From the NCBI GenBank assembly GCA_951799405.1, contig OX637343.1, forward strand, positions 16,284,524-16,348,523: a DNA stretch of 64,000 nt. Reading direction: 5' to 3'. The position numbers and the translations under genes were made by a program. This DNA comes from Agapetus fuscipes. Its lineage: Eukaryota; Arthropoda; Insecta; Trichoptera; Glossosomatidae. Below the pieces are notes generated by a model. It was not told the DNA's origin. It saw only the letters and a program-made list of their open reading frames with translations, and made no database searches. Of the stretch, positions 21,131 through 31,030 are shown one piece after another (position 1 is the stretch's first letter; each line of letters opens with the position of its first letter).

Positions 21131-21475
21131 TTCTATGTTCACCCGGTGTATGCAGATCTGTACGTACTCCTCCATCTCTCGGATGTTCTCCTAACAAAAC
21201 GAATGCCGTCCGCGAGAAAATCGCAAACTATCCAACTACACCGGCGGGCACCAACTTTGTGCAATTTATTCCATTGCTCTGAATCGCGAAAACTTTAAAA
21301 CCCTACTAAGGAATCAAATCTTCAATTTATTTAGAGCAAAATTTTAATTATGTATAGAACAGGTAACTCTGAATTAAGAAGGTGTATTATTCGCAGTCTT
21401 TTCTTTTAACACACTTTTTTCATAGGAAAATGGAAAACTTTGAACCTATTTAAATATAAAATATGACCTTAGTAT
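21131..21475. other. Possible LINE C-terminus, unclear
   Basis: 21165-21345 has a coding-like stretch; one plus frame ends in NFKTLLRNQIFNLF, reminiscent of CR1-type LINE ends (F-K-x-x-L-R-x-x-x-F), but stops interrupt it. Confidence 0.25.
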
Positions 21476-21965
21476 CTTAAACCTAAGTTGCTACGATAAT
21501 ATGTTGCATTTAAGATTCGTATTACATGCATTCCCATAAGCAAACACGAATAAGTTCGCACTTGCACATTCCGCATGTGGACTTGCAACATAAAAACCCA
21601 ATCTCAAATGAACATAAGCCTAGGCGTGACATTGTTAAAGTGAACCATTTTATACAGCATGGGTGGTCAGCCGCATACTTACCTATTAGTCAAGGAACAT
21701 ACACAACAAATTACATTTTTGAAATGAACAAATATAATAATACAAAGCATAAACATTAAAAACAAGTACAGAATATAAAATTATAATTATTAATTTAAAT
21801 GAATTAGAAAAACCCTAGCCCTAGCCGCCAACATTACAGATCAACCTACGTTTCTTTCTGTCCTTAAATACTTCTTTCATTGCATCCAGAGTCATAACCT
21901 TCTTCATGCAAACTCTCCTTGTATTATGACTCTGGATATTTCATTCATTCACTATATAAGTGTAC
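21476..21965 (-). mobile_element. RTE-T LINE 3' end with coding remnant
   Basis: T-module 21476-21700 (missing the CTGCAACTCTTGCCGACC block), UTR to about 21815, then on the minus strand the coding end: IQSHNTRRVCMKKVMTLDAM, followed by KEVFKDRKK. The UTR (GCCGCCAACATTACAGATC at the ORF boundary) defines the second RTE-T subfamily, shared with 22.94 and 45.84 kb. Confidence 0.8.
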
Positions 21966-22024
21966 TATCAAATTAGGAACATTTGTGCCAGAAAAGAATC
22001 GAGTCTATTTTAAGTGCCGTTTTG

Positions 22025-22580
22025 TGTGTTCACCACAAAACAAGAAATTCATTGAATCATGGCGGTACACAATTGTATTTTGTTGCCGACCCTGATGTAT
22101 GGAAGCGAGTCATGGACGTTGAATGAAAGAGAAGTAAATAAGGTATGCACCGTAGAAATGGCTCATTTGAGAAGTATGACAGGAAAAACACTGAAAGATA
22201 GAGTGAGAAACGAATGGGTTCTAAATGAATGCGGAGTAAAAGAAAGCGTGAAAGTGAAAGTTCAAAGAAGTGTGATGCGATGTTTTGGACATATTGAAAG
22301 GATGAATGAAGACCGACTGACAAAAGAGTGTGTAAAGGAAATGTAATAGGTAAGCGTGGAAGGGGAAGACCTAGGAAACAATGGATTGATCAGATAAATG
22401 AGATTGCGAATGAATGGAGTTTACAGAGTGGAAACAAGAGAAGAGTATGCATGAAAAGAGTGATGAAATTAGATGAGATGAAAGAAGTATGCAAGGACAG
22501 AGTCAAGTGGAGGCACTTGTGTGGAGGTACTGGCCACCCCTAGAGGAAAGGCGGCAGGATACAAGACAAGACAAGACAAT
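22025..22580 (+). pseudogene. RTE-G LINE C-terminus, longest plus-strand copy
   Basis: The first frame (22059-22346) opens with LLPTLMYGSESWTLNEREVN, the conserved segment just after the reverse-transcriptase palm of RTE-type LINEs, then SMTGKTLKDRVRNEW and MRCFGHIERMNEDRLTK. The frame breaks near 22325. The second frame gives GKRGRGRPRKQWIDQI, KEVCKDRVKW and GGTGHP-stop at 22543. A 23 bp UTR and (ACAAG)n tail follow (22561-22579). Endonuclease and polymerase motifs are absent. Confidence 0.85.
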
Positions 22581-22942
22581 GGTTTCTATACACAAAGAAA
22601 AAATGTTTAAAACTGATGTGAAAAACATCGTTTAAACAGTCGATTATATACAACTTTAAACTGTTTAAGTATAAAATATAGTAATTGCTGGAAAAGCTTA
22701 TTCGACTGCTTTAAGAGCACCTGTTTTCTTATCGCCAAACTTGAGGTTGTTTGTAACAAATTAAAAATCCCCAAAAATTTACAACGGCTAAGGGTGTATT
22801 TGTTTAGAGCCCCAACTAACGCTGGAAAAAGGCAAGTTGGCACAGAGGAGGGAGAGTTCCACGACGTATCGGCCACAGGCAACTAGTCTACAGAAGTTTT
22901 TTAATGGACCAATTGGTACGACAATTCCTCTAAATGACTTTC
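22581..22942. other. No recognised gene
   Basis: The overlapping minus frames 22607-23104 read across this and the next LINE and share no motif with known proteins. Confidence 0.4.
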
Positions 22943-23535
22943 GGTCGAAGATGGTTTGGGCATATGGAGAGAATGAATGATGAAAGACTGACGAAGAAAG
23001 TATATGTTGCAAGAATAGATGGATGACGTGTTAGAGGAAGACCGAGAAAGGTATGGATGGACCAAATTTCCGAAATTGCGAATGAATGGAATATCCAGAG
23101 TCATAATAAACGGAGAGCCTGTATGAAGAAGGTTTTGACTCTGGAAGAAATGAAAGAAGGGTGTAAGGATGTAAATAAATGGCGGTTGATTTGTGATGTT
23201 AGCGGCTAGGGTTTTTATAATTAGTGTTTATATTATGTGTTTTCTGTTAGTTTTTGATATCCATACATGTTATAATTTGTTGATATTAAAAATGTAATTT
23301 GTTGTGTATGTTGCTGACCACCCATTCTGTAGAAAATGGTTCACTTTGCCAATGTCACCCCTGTTTTAGGGAAGGTTGTCAGGAGTTGCAGGGTGTATGC
23401 TCATTTGAGATTCGGGTTTTTATATTGTAGGTGCACATGCGGCATGTTTAAGCGTGAACTTATACGTGCCTGTTTGTGAAAATGCATATAATGTGAATCT
23501 CTAATGTTACATATATTTTGCAACTTAGATTTAGT
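22943..23535 (+). mobile_element. RTE-T LINE 3' end with coding remnant
   Basis: The coding remnant begins with MVWAYGENE-type decay of the WFGHMERMNDERLTK segment, then RGRPRKVWMDQISEIANEWN and IQSHNKRRACMKKVLTL. The stop follows GATGTTAGCGGCTAGG. UTR 23205-23315, T-module 23316-23530 lacking its first ~25 bp. Confidence 0.8.
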
Positions 23536-23584
23536 CAACTTTTATTAGATAAATAGATTTATTATATAAATAGATTTATTATAT

Positions 23585-23995
23585 AAACATTAGATTAGGT
23601 CAACGACATTTCGGTCACGGACAGCTTGGCAATAGAAAACTCGTTCACAGACATCAGTCCAGAGCCGAAAGTCTCTACGGCAGTTGATAGATCTTACCTG
23701 CCTATATAAAGATATGACAAAATTCAATATGGCGGTGCCTGAACAGCTGATCGTTCTTCCATTTTAAATATATCAGCTGTTGATAAGCCGCCATGTTTTC
23801 TTCCGTTATTTCTCGAAAAAAAAGATACTTTAAGATCTATCACGGTCGTTGTAACTTCCATCCCAGGACAATTTGGTCGCAAGATAGTTTTTCCATGCAA
23901 ATATTTTGGCCAACGACATTTTGGTCTAACGCCATATTAGCCTACAGACAGCTCCATCACTGGAAATTTAGCTATCCAAACAAACTCCGTAATCA
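23585..23995. repeat. CGACATTTCGGTC-motif region
   Basis: CAACGACATTTCGGTCACGG at 23592 and CCAACGACATTTTGGTCTAA at 23912 bracket a segment with inverted words (CAGCTGATCG / ATATCAGCTG; ATGGCGG / CCGCCATG). Similar motifs recur at 46990-47085. It may be a non-coding DNA element; no classification. Confidence 0.4.
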
Positions 23996-23999
23996 CTGT

Positions 24000-24195
24000 A
24001 ATAATAATAATATTATGATTATTTATTTCGTGAGCGCTGTTTTTGTGTATGTTGTACTCTTTGCGAGCTTGGTCATCGCTGTAAAAAGCGCCAATTCTCA
24101 AGTAAGACCCAGTTACTGTAAGGTTGAATAGACCTTTAGTGACCCGTCTTTGATGAAGATATTTTAATTTTGTACCCAGCAAAGAGCAGATTATT
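24000..24195 (-). mobile_element. SINE-B, head missing
   Basis: Tail (AAT)n, GTGAGCGCTGTTTTTGTG, small internal loss after GTGTATGTTG, then ACCCAGTTACTGTAAGG, stopping at ACCCAGCAAAGAGCAGA. Confidence 0.75.
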
Positions 24196-24204
24196 TGCTA
24201 ATAA

Positions 24205-24410
24205 ATCGCTTCCTCAGTTCTTGTTTATCGTATACGCCAATCTTGTCAAATATGACTTTTTCATGCAATTGTCTTAAGAATCAAATTCTACACAATCCGA
24301 GCTAAGAAAAACCGTAAAACTCGATAATGTGAAAGTTCTTTTAAAAATTTTTAAAATAAATTTCTTGTTTTCATAAGACACATTGGTCCAGTACACATGC
24401 TCAAACCCTC
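24205..24410. mobile_element. MITE-1, one end missing
   Basis: Starts TCGCTTCCTCAGTTCTTG and runs to ACACATTGGTCCAGTACACA, where the partner end should follow but does not. Confidence 0.75.
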
Positions 24411-24662
24411 CTCGTACCCGTCCTGTATGTATGTGTCAGAAGGACCCACAGCACATGGACGCTCATGTAAAGCTATATATTTTCTCAAGTGGCGAAAGGC
24501 CTTCCCGTGAAGTGAAAGCAACGGCACGACAAAACAAGAACCTCTAGGTCAGAGGCGTGCCCATGACTCTAAAAGTAAATGGTTCGATGTTACTGAAGCT
24601 AATAGCATACCTCGGGTGGCACTCCTTGTGGGATGTTGCTAGATCACGAGTAGCGTGAATAA

Positions 24663-25085
24663 TGATACACATCTATATCTATAATCTATAATCTAAGTTG
24701 CAAGGATATATTCATTTAAAGCTCTCAGATGTAAGCCCACAAACCAACAAGTGTAGTTCGCGCTTACAAATGCTGAATGTGTACTTACAAATAAAATCCA
24801 AACCTCAAATGAACATAAGCCCCACAACTTTTGCCGACCTTCCCTGAAACAGGGGTGACATTGGCAAAGTGAACCATTTTTTACAGTATGGGTGGTCAGC
24901 CTCATACCAACCTATAAGTCAAGGAATATGAATAAAAAATTACATTTAAATATATAAAAGAACAAAACCTTACAAAGAAATCTATACAAAAAAAGTCAGA
25001 AATTTCCTATGCAAAAAATGCAGCAAATGAATACACCAACATTAAAAATCACCATTGCAGATTAGCCGCCACATAATACGAAATA
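24663..25085 (-). mobile_element. RTE-T LINE 3' end, full UTR
   Basis: T-module 24663-24925, UTR 24926-25050, then the end of the ORF (minus: MWRLICNGDF-stop at about 25043-25075). Nearly the same as the copy at 63.54 kb. Confidence 0.85.
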
Positions 25086-25237
25086 ATAATAATTTCAATC
25101 TAAGGACAGGATTACTGTGAATCCGCTGCGGATGCAGCTTGGCAAAATGAAGCGCAAAATCGCTCAAAAGCGGAGAAATAAAGTGTGTGGTCCATTTTTC
25201 GTAGACTGAAAATTCATGCAGATGAACTGTCAAATTG

Positions 25238-25905
25238 GGAGCTACCTGTAACTGTAACTGTAACTCTGTCGCCATTGCGCTAGGGGTTGACAGAGCCTCT
25301 ACAGAGTTGCCTCCATTTCTTCCTATCCTTACATACCTATTTCAATTCATTCATATCCATCCCCTTTTTCATGCATTTTCTTATTTTACGCTCGCTTTGT
25401 ATATCCCATTCTTTCACAATCTCCTCAATCTGATCACTCCATACTTTTCTCGGTCGTCCCTTACCCCCTTTTTTCATGCACACTACCTCTGTATATATAT
25501 ATTTGGATGACTTTTCTTCTTTTGGGCGCCGTTTAGTGGCTCCAGCCACCCCAAGGGCGCCCACCGCTCACTCTCTTCTTGTGAAGATGGTGGTCTTCAG
25601 CTCCTTCCTGAAGCGCTCCTCACTGGTTTCCGTCCTCAGCTTCAAAGGCAGCCGGTTCCAGCACAACGGTACCGCCGAACTGAACGCCCTATCCCCAAAG
25701 CCCGTTCTGCTCCGTCGAGATGGCATTTTCAGCTTGTTGATAGCATCACTCTGCGCCGAGCGAAGAGTGCACCGCTTATCAAAAATCTCGTCAAGCTTAC
25801 ATAATTCGGCTAAGTAAGAAGGGGCCGTTCCCCTGAGTGATTTAAATACCAACAGGCAAATTTTGTATTCCACTCTCTCTGTATATAAACTTTGTCAGTC
25901 TATCA
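25238..25905 (-). mobile_element. RTE-G LINE with (GTTACA)n tail, split by a CR-like LINE
   Basis: The tail (plus: TGTAACTGTAACTGTAACTC) is at 25245-25265. The minus ORF ends in a decayed G-x-x-x-P and includes GMDMNELKEVCK, CMKKGGKGRPRKVWSDQI and DIQSERK. Its upstream part resumes after the insert at 25888-25905 (DRLTKF region). The duplicated target CTCTGTATATA marks the break. Confidence 0.8.
25498..25876 (-). pseudogene. CR-like LINE C-terminus inserted in RTE-G
   Basis: The minus frame reads YKICLLVFKSLRGTAPSYLA, ELCKLDEIFDKRCTLRSAQS, then GFGDRAFSSAVPLCWNRLPL and F-R-K-E-L-K-T-T-I-F. This is the classic end of CR1/Jockey-superfamily ORF2 (L-R-S...G-D-R-A-F...W-N-x-L-P...F-K-x-x-L-K-x-x-F). 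The 3' side shows GGGCGCCCTTGGGGTGG-type UTR. It is 5'-truncated and flanked by the 11 bp duplication 25487-25497 / 25877-25887, as expected for target-primed reverse transcription. Confidence 0.85.
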
Positions 25906-26619
25906 CTTGTGAGAGAAATATCGTTGACCAGAAATTCGTATGGACGTACTGTCGTGGACCCGATTTATCCATAGCTAAGCTATATTTTGTGGGTGGGTTG
26001 TCTGTGACCAATTTGTCCAGGAACCAGTTGGGACAGAAGGGGGGAGGGGTACATTTACCCCCTCTGGGATATTAATGCCTTTTGTTTTGGGGAAATTCAA
26101 CCTCTACACGGAAACTTTTGTTGGGCGGAATGTTTTTTTATGGAAATTTTCCGAAATAAATTTTTGCGGCCCGAGGTTTTGGCGATTTCTTGGAGGCTTT
26201 CGGGTGAAAAATACGCCAACTAATGAGGAATCGGCAAAACTTGGCGGGAAAACGATTATATTCCGTTTATAATCGTTGATGATGCTGGATATATCTGGAT
26301 ATATCTGGACGCAGCGTTGCTTGGAAAATTCTGTTCATAGGTATAACAAAAATCAACAAAATGTATTTGTTCATTTCCTACGTACATAAAAATAAAATTC
26401 CAAACAATCTAGTGAAAAAAAAACAGTGCAAAGAAAATGAACAAGTATTTGTAAAAAATGATTTCATTAGAGTTTGGTTTCTAAAATATAAAAATCAATC
26501 TTAGAAAATGAACTGAGTGTGTTACAGTCATGATCCGAAAAGAATTGCAGAAAGAAAAACAACACGGAATCTGGAACATATTCCCCTGAATTCTTCTCTT
26601 AACTGTATTATTTTTTATT
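25906..26619. other. No recognised gene; motif remnants
   Basis: GTTGACCAGAAATTCGTATG and GTCTGTGACCAATTTGTCC (25925-26030) loosely echo the CGACATTTCGGTC repeat. The open frames 25863-26272 show no domain. Confidence 0.35.
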
Positions 26620-26707
26620 TCTTTGGCTTATAGGTTGGTATAAAGCTGACCACCCATACTATAAAAAATGGTTCAATTTGCCAATGTCACCTCTGTTTCA
26701 GGGAAGG

Positions 26708-26972
26708 TGTAACGAGATGGATTTGTTTGTTAGGTAAAATGGAACATGAGATTTGAATTTGAATGAAAAGAAAAACAAAGGAAGGCAGAAAGAGGAGAGG
26801 AGAAGCTTGCCTGGCGGGATAGCCACAAGACTGTGTAATTAAGAATAAAGAATATTATTGTGCTGTGGTTAATTGTGTATACATTGTGAAAGAAATAAAA
26901 GTAAACATATTAAAGTGTGTATGTTATATTATTAATTGTGTCAATCAGCAGGACAGAAGAAAAACCCTCACA
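26708..26972 (+). repeat. 5' LTR
   Basis: Starts TGTAACGAGATGG, ends CCCTCACA. It has no strong TATA box; AATAAAG words at 26845 and 26892 could serve polyadenylation. Confidence 0.9.
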
Positions 26973-28160
26973 TTTTGGCGCCCAACAAATGATGATAATC
27001 CTTTCACAGAGGAATATAATTGGAAAGAGATACCTATTATAGACAATAGATTAACTATAATAAAGAATCATCATGATAATGGACATGTAGGTATTTTTAA
27101 AACTTATAAATACATATCAAGATGTTACTATTGGAAAAATATGTATGCAGATATAAAAAGTTTTATAAATAAATGTCAAAAATGTAAAATGTATAAGCCG
27201 AATAATTTACCTCCAGCAGGAAAAATGGAAAATAGAAAAAGAGTGGATAGACCGTTAAAAATGCTGAGTATTGATTTGATAGGACCATTACCAAAATCAA
27301 GTACGGGCTATATACATATATTATCAATAATAGATGTTTTTACCAAATATTGTTGGTTATTTCCTTTAAGAAGAGCTACTACAGAAGAAATAGTAAAATT
27401 AATAGAAAATAAAATATTTTTAACAGAAGGAGTACCGCAAACGATAATAACAGATAATGGAAAGAATTTAAAGTCTAATGCATTTAAAGATTTTATGTAC
27501 TCATATGGAGTACAGAAAATATTTTATACAACTTTATATACTTCCATGTGCAATAATGTAGAGACATATAATAGAACAATAGGATACACATTAGCTATTT
27601 TTGTTGAAAATGAACAAAGAAAATGGGATACTTTCTTAGATTCAGTACAAAGCATAATAAATAATACAGTCAATTTAGCAACAGGATACACACCTAATGT
27701 ATTAGCAAGAGGTAGGGAGATTGTACTAAATGGTGAAATTCATGGTGAAATAGTAAATGATGAAATAGAATCAAAGGAAGATTTAGATAAATATAGAGAT
27801 ATGTATAAAGATAAAATGAAGGAATTAAACACATTATACAAAATTGTAACAGAAAATTTATGGGATGCATATAATAAAAATGCAAATTATTATAATAAAG
27901 GTAGATCAAATCGTGTCTATGATCAAGGGGATATTGTATGGCGTAAAAATTTCATACAATCAAATGCAGGGAAATACTTCTGTACAAAGTTGGCTCCAAA
28001 ATTTGTCAAAGCCAGAATAGAAAAGAAAGTTAGCAAGATAGTCTATGTATTAAAAGATATAGACACAAATGTTATAAATAAATATCACATCAAGGACATA
28101 ATCAAATTAGATTTAAAAAAAAAAAAACATATTTTCATGTGTATGAAAAATTTGAGGTGA
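26865..28160 (+). CDS. Integrase fragment of Gypsy-type Pol
   Basis: A 431-codon open frame. In the element's life this enzyme would process LTR ends and join them to host DNA in the nucleus. Residues 1-40 are LTR and primer-site sequence read through, so the ATG at 26865 is probably not biological. An H-H-C-C zinc finger follows (H70, H74, C104, C107). The catalytic triad is D137 (SIDLIGP), D197 (ITDNGK) and E233 (NNVETYNRT), with exactly 35 residues between the last two, the D,D(35)E spacing. The usual motif before the glutamate is changed to TSMCNN. A GPY/F-like C-terminal segment lies at about 365-405 (KLAPKFVKARIEKKVSK). There is no internal stop, in line with young age. A standalone integrase lacking the rest of Pol would not be made by normal cleavage. 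Confidence 0.85.
   Translation: MVNCVYIVKEIKVNILKCVCYIINCVNQQDRRKTLTFWRPTNDDNPFTEEYNWKEIPIIDNRLTIIKNHHDNGHVGIFKTYKYISRCYYWKNMYADIKSFINKCQKCKMYKPNNLPPAGKMENRKRVDRPLKMLSIDLIGPLPKSSTGYIHILSIIDVFTKYCWLFPLRRATTEEIVKLIENKIFLTEGVPQTIITDNGKNLKSNAFKDFMYSYGVQKIFYTTLYTSMCNNVETYNRTIGYTLAIFVENEQRKWDTFLDSVQSIINNTVNLATGYTPNVLARGREIVLNGEIHGEIVNDEIESKEDLDKYRDMYKDKMKELNTLYKIVTENLWDAYNKNANYYNKGRSNRVYDQGDIVWRKNFIQSNAGKYFCTKLAPKFVKARIEKKVSKIVYVLKDIDTNVINKYHIKDIIKLDLKKKKHIFMCMKNLR
26976..26986 (+). other. Primer binding site
   Basis: TGGCGCCCAAC just after the LTR would pair with a tRNA 3' end of the form GTTGGGCGCCA. The tRNA identity is not assigned. Confidence 0.7.
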
Positions 28161-28845
28161 TGAATGATACGGTGAAAGTTGATATAAAAGTGATCAGTGA
28201 AAGAATGAATTATGAAATATTGCATGAATGAAGGTATGAAACATAAATTAAACAAAGTATTACATATGAAGGTAAAGTTTTTTTTTAAAAAAATTGATGG
28301 ACTGATAAATTTATTAATGAAAAATAAATTTGAAATAAATTTAAATATTGGGAAAGATGTGATACATGTTTAAAAAAAAAATTATTTTAATGAATTGATT
28401 AATTAACTGGTGAATGTTTATTATGTATTGTTATTTGATTATTTTGAATTGTTGAATTAAGTATTTAAAAAAAAAAAGTTATTTTAATGAATTGATTAAT
28501 AAACTGGTGAATGTTTATTATGTATTGTTATTTGATTATTTTGAATTGTTGAATTAAGTATTAAAAAAAAAAAAAAAAAAACAAATATTTGTTTATATTT
28601 GTGTTAAAAAAAAAATTATATTAATTTTAGTATGAAAATAATTGGTATTGTTAAAAAAGGTATTAATGACTGAATAATGTATCAGAAACAGGTTTTTTTT
28701 TTATTTTCATATTTTTGAAATTTATCCTTAAAATAAAACAAAATATGTGGCGCCGGCTGAGCATTATGATACATTATTTACTCATTGTAAAAGAAAAAAA
28801 AAAAAAATTGGGAATGTTTTTTTTTATGAGAGGAAGGAGGTGTAT
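28161..28845 (+). other. Element 3' noncoding region and purine tract
   Basis: Extremely A/T-rich, with several poly-A runs. GAGAGGAAGGAGG at 28828-28840 is the likely polypurine tract for plus-strand priming, five bases before the right LTR. Confidence 0.6.
28382..28562 (+). repeat. Tandem duplication, ~97 bp step
   Basis: ATTTTAATGAATTGATTAAT and the following ~80 bp (through GTTGAATTAAGTATT) occur at 28382 and again at 28479, separated by an A-run. One base differs early (TTAACTGG / TAAACTGG). Confidence 0.85.
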
Positions 28846-29110
28846 TGTAACGAGATGGATTTGTTTGTTAGGTAAAATGGAACATGAGATTTGAATTTGA
28901 ATGAAAAGAAAAACAAAGGAAGGCAGAAAGAGGAGAGGAGAAGCTTGCCTGGCGGGATAGCCACAAGACTGTGTAATTAAGAATAAAGAATATTATTGTG
29001 CTGTGGTTAATTGTGTATACATTGTGAAAGAAATAAAAGTAAACATATTAAAGTGTGTATGTTATATTATTAATTGTGTCAATCAGCAGGACAGAAGAAA
29101 AACCCTCACA
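28846..29110 (+). repeat. 3' LTR
   Basis: Same 265 bp as the left LTR with no difference seen by eye; ends CCCTCACA followed by AAGG. Confidence 0.9.
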
Positions 29111-29404
29111 AAGGTTGGCAAAAGATGCGGGGTTTATATTTGTTTGAGGTTTGGATTTTAATTTGTTAGTACACATTCAGCATTTGTAAGCGTGAAATTA
29201 CACGTGTCTGTTTCTGATCATGCATTCGATATGAGTTTTCAATGTTAATATATCTGTGAAACTTAGATTATATATATTATTAGAGATTTTAACTCACTGA
29301 AAGATGACATGATCTCTAATCGACGCCTACTAAAAAACATAATGTCTAATAAACTATGCTTTTTACTAAACAAATATTCCTTCGGCTTATGTGACCTATG
29401 AGGA

Positions 29405-29860
29405 CGGTATTGTAAGGATTTTGGTTGGGTCCTTTTTAATAAAACTACAATTTATTTTTCAAGATTCATTATACACAAATACGGTTTACAATGTACTGAT
29501 TTCTAGCTCTTGCTTTCGACTTAACGGCTCAATGTTTTAATCGACACCTGCCTGCTAACAATTGCGGCATAAATTTGTATACAGTTCATCGCCTTCCTTA
29601 TCTTTAACCACCCCACAGCGAACTCGAGCCATGGCTTCCTTTAACTTCAAATAATAATAAAATAATAATAAAAAGGGAAAATAAAAAAGATTTTTAATAA
29701 CTAAATAAAGATGAATTTTCACAGTGTTAATGCACTAACCATCCAAAAAAATTATATACGTTCATACGGACGTTTCTCGACTGTTCTCGATTTCTCAATC
29801 ATAGTAGATGATTTCAGAGCGTTGTTCTACCAGCGTGATTAGAATCGCGTATGCACAAAA
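29405..29860 (+). mobile_element. LTR-L repeat with internal insert
   Basis: 29405-29595 matches the front (GGTTTACAATGTACTGATTT, TTAACGGCTCAATG). 29748-29860 matches the end (ACGGACGTTTCTCGACTG, CAGCGTGATTAGAATCG). Between them are an (AAT)n run and the PLE-type flank AATTTTCACAGTGTTAATGC at 29713. Confidence 0.5.
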
Positions 29861-29861
29861 T

Positions 29862-30116
29862 TCGCTCCTCCAGTTCTTGTTTGCCGCATAGACCAATTTT
29901 ATCAAATGTGACTTTTTAATGCAGTTGTCTTAAGAATCAAATTCTACACAATCTTAGCTAAGAAAAAACGTACAACTTGGTAATGTGAGAGTTGTTTTAA
30001 TTATTTTTTATTCAATTTCCTGTTTTTATACGACACATTGGTCCAGTACACATGCAAACATTGCTCATGTAAAATTAGCTTAAGGGTCTAAACGGCAAAC
30101 AATTACTAAGGCAGCA
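29862..30116. mobile_element. MITE-1 with AAAT target duplication
   Basis: Ends TCGCTCCTCCAGTTCTTG and, at the right, AATTACTAAGGCAGCA. AAAT flanks both sides. The interior is in the same direction as the 49.4 kb copy. Confidence 0.75.
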
Positions 30117-30379
30117 AAATAATAATAATAATTATTCAGACAAATTTACAGTTTGCAAAACCAATACATTTGACGGACAATATACTGTAACAATTATATA
30201 AAAGAAGGACACGCCTGAGCACAAGGCCAGGCTGGAGGGGGTAACGACCGGCTGGCGCGAGCAGTCTGACAAAGCACGCACACAGAGCAAGATCTAGTTA
30301 CTAGTTTTAATTAAGAACCCTCGGAAGAAACGTAACAATACATACATGAAATACACACAACATCATCATTATGAACTGA

Positions 30380-30575
30380 TTATAAGCTTTGGGTTTCCAA
30401 GAACGCCATGAATGCCCTCAAATTGGGATTGAAGACATCTACAGGAACCCCATTCAACATTTCCATAGCGCAGTGGATTCCGTCATGCAGCAGCACATTC
30501 GTTCTGGAGTGTGGAAGGTAAAATAGAGGATGACAGCGCGCTCGTGAGTACTGGTCAAGAACATACAGGTTAATT
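30380..30575 (-). pseudogene. LINE C-terminus, unassigned family
   Basis: The minus frame is open for about 60 codons: LYVLDQYSRARCHPLFYLPH, then SRTNVLLHDGIHCAMEMLNG and VPVDVFNPNLRAFMAFLETQ, stop. The shape (R-T...A-x-x-x-x-N-x-x-P...F-x-x-F-L) fits a CR1/Jockey-type ORF end but is not close to the CR-like family here. Confidence 0.45.
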
Positions 30576-30603
30576 TTTTTTAATAAGGTGGGATTATGGA
30601 TGT

Positions 30604-31030
30604 GACCATGTACTGTACTGTATCCTGCCGCCGTTCCACTAGGGGTGGCCGGTACCTCCGCAGATGCGCCTCCACTTTTTTCTGTCCTTACAAACCACTT
30701 TCATTTCCTCAATATTCATCACCTTTTTCATACATACTCTTCTCTTATTTTCACTCTGCAGGTTCCATTCTTTCGCAATCTCACCTATTTGGTCTAACCA
30801 TTCTTTCCTCGGCCTTCCCCTTCCGCGCTTTCCTCTGACATTTCCTTTGTACACTTTCTTCGTTAGTCGTTCATCATCCATTCTTTCGAGATGTCCGAAC
30901 CATCTCATCGTACTTTTTTGTACTTTCATTCTCATATTCTCTTTTATACCACACTCGTTCATCACCCAATCATTACGTACTCTATCATTCAGTGTTTTTC
31001 CAGCCATTGTAAGTTTCCTATTTCTTGCAA
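30604..31030 (-). pseudogene. RTE-G LINE C-terminus, open frame intact
   Basis: Best reading frame of the family, uninterrupted on the minus strand: LTMAGKTLNDRVRNDWVMNE, STMRWFGHLERMDDERLTKK, KRGRGRPRKEWLDQIGEIAK, MKVVCKDRKKWRRICGGTGH, P, stop at about 30640. Tail (TACAG)n at 30610-30622. The frame upstream of about 31030 (to 31157) is unrelated sequence that stays open by chance. The reverse-transcriptase core is missing. Confidence 0.85.

Larger units (their letters stand above)
26708..29110 (+). mobile_element. Ty3/Gypsy-type LTR retrotransposon, integrase only
   Basis: 2403 bp. Two 265 bp LTRs (TG...CA ends) appear identical by eye over their whole length. A primer-binding-site-like TGGCGCCCAAC lies four bases inside the left LTR and a purine tract precedes the right LTR. 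AAGG is duplicated at 26704-26707 and 29111-29114, a 4 bp duplication as made by Gypsy-type integrases. Gag, protease, reverse transcriptase and RNase H are missing: the sequence passes from the primer site into the integrase zinc finger in under 100 bp. Identical LTRs imply recent arrival, so it was probably copied in already deleted with proteins from a full element. Confidence 0.9.
26620..29280 (+). mobile_element. RTE-T terminal module split by an LTR element
   Basis: The left part 26620-26707 ends GTTTCAGGGAAGG. The right part starts at 29111 with AAGGTTGGCAAAAGATGC and ends with a GATTATATATATT tail. Joining them with one AAGG removed restores the module order. Confidence 0.85.

Noticed and set aside
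22607..23104. Minus-strand proteins of 67-91 codons
   Set aside because: They cross the plus-strand RTE-T remnant and share no features with known proteins.
26865..26985. True N-terminus of the integrase ORF
   Set aside because: These codons lie in the LTR and primer site; integrase homology starts after them, so the ATG is incidental.
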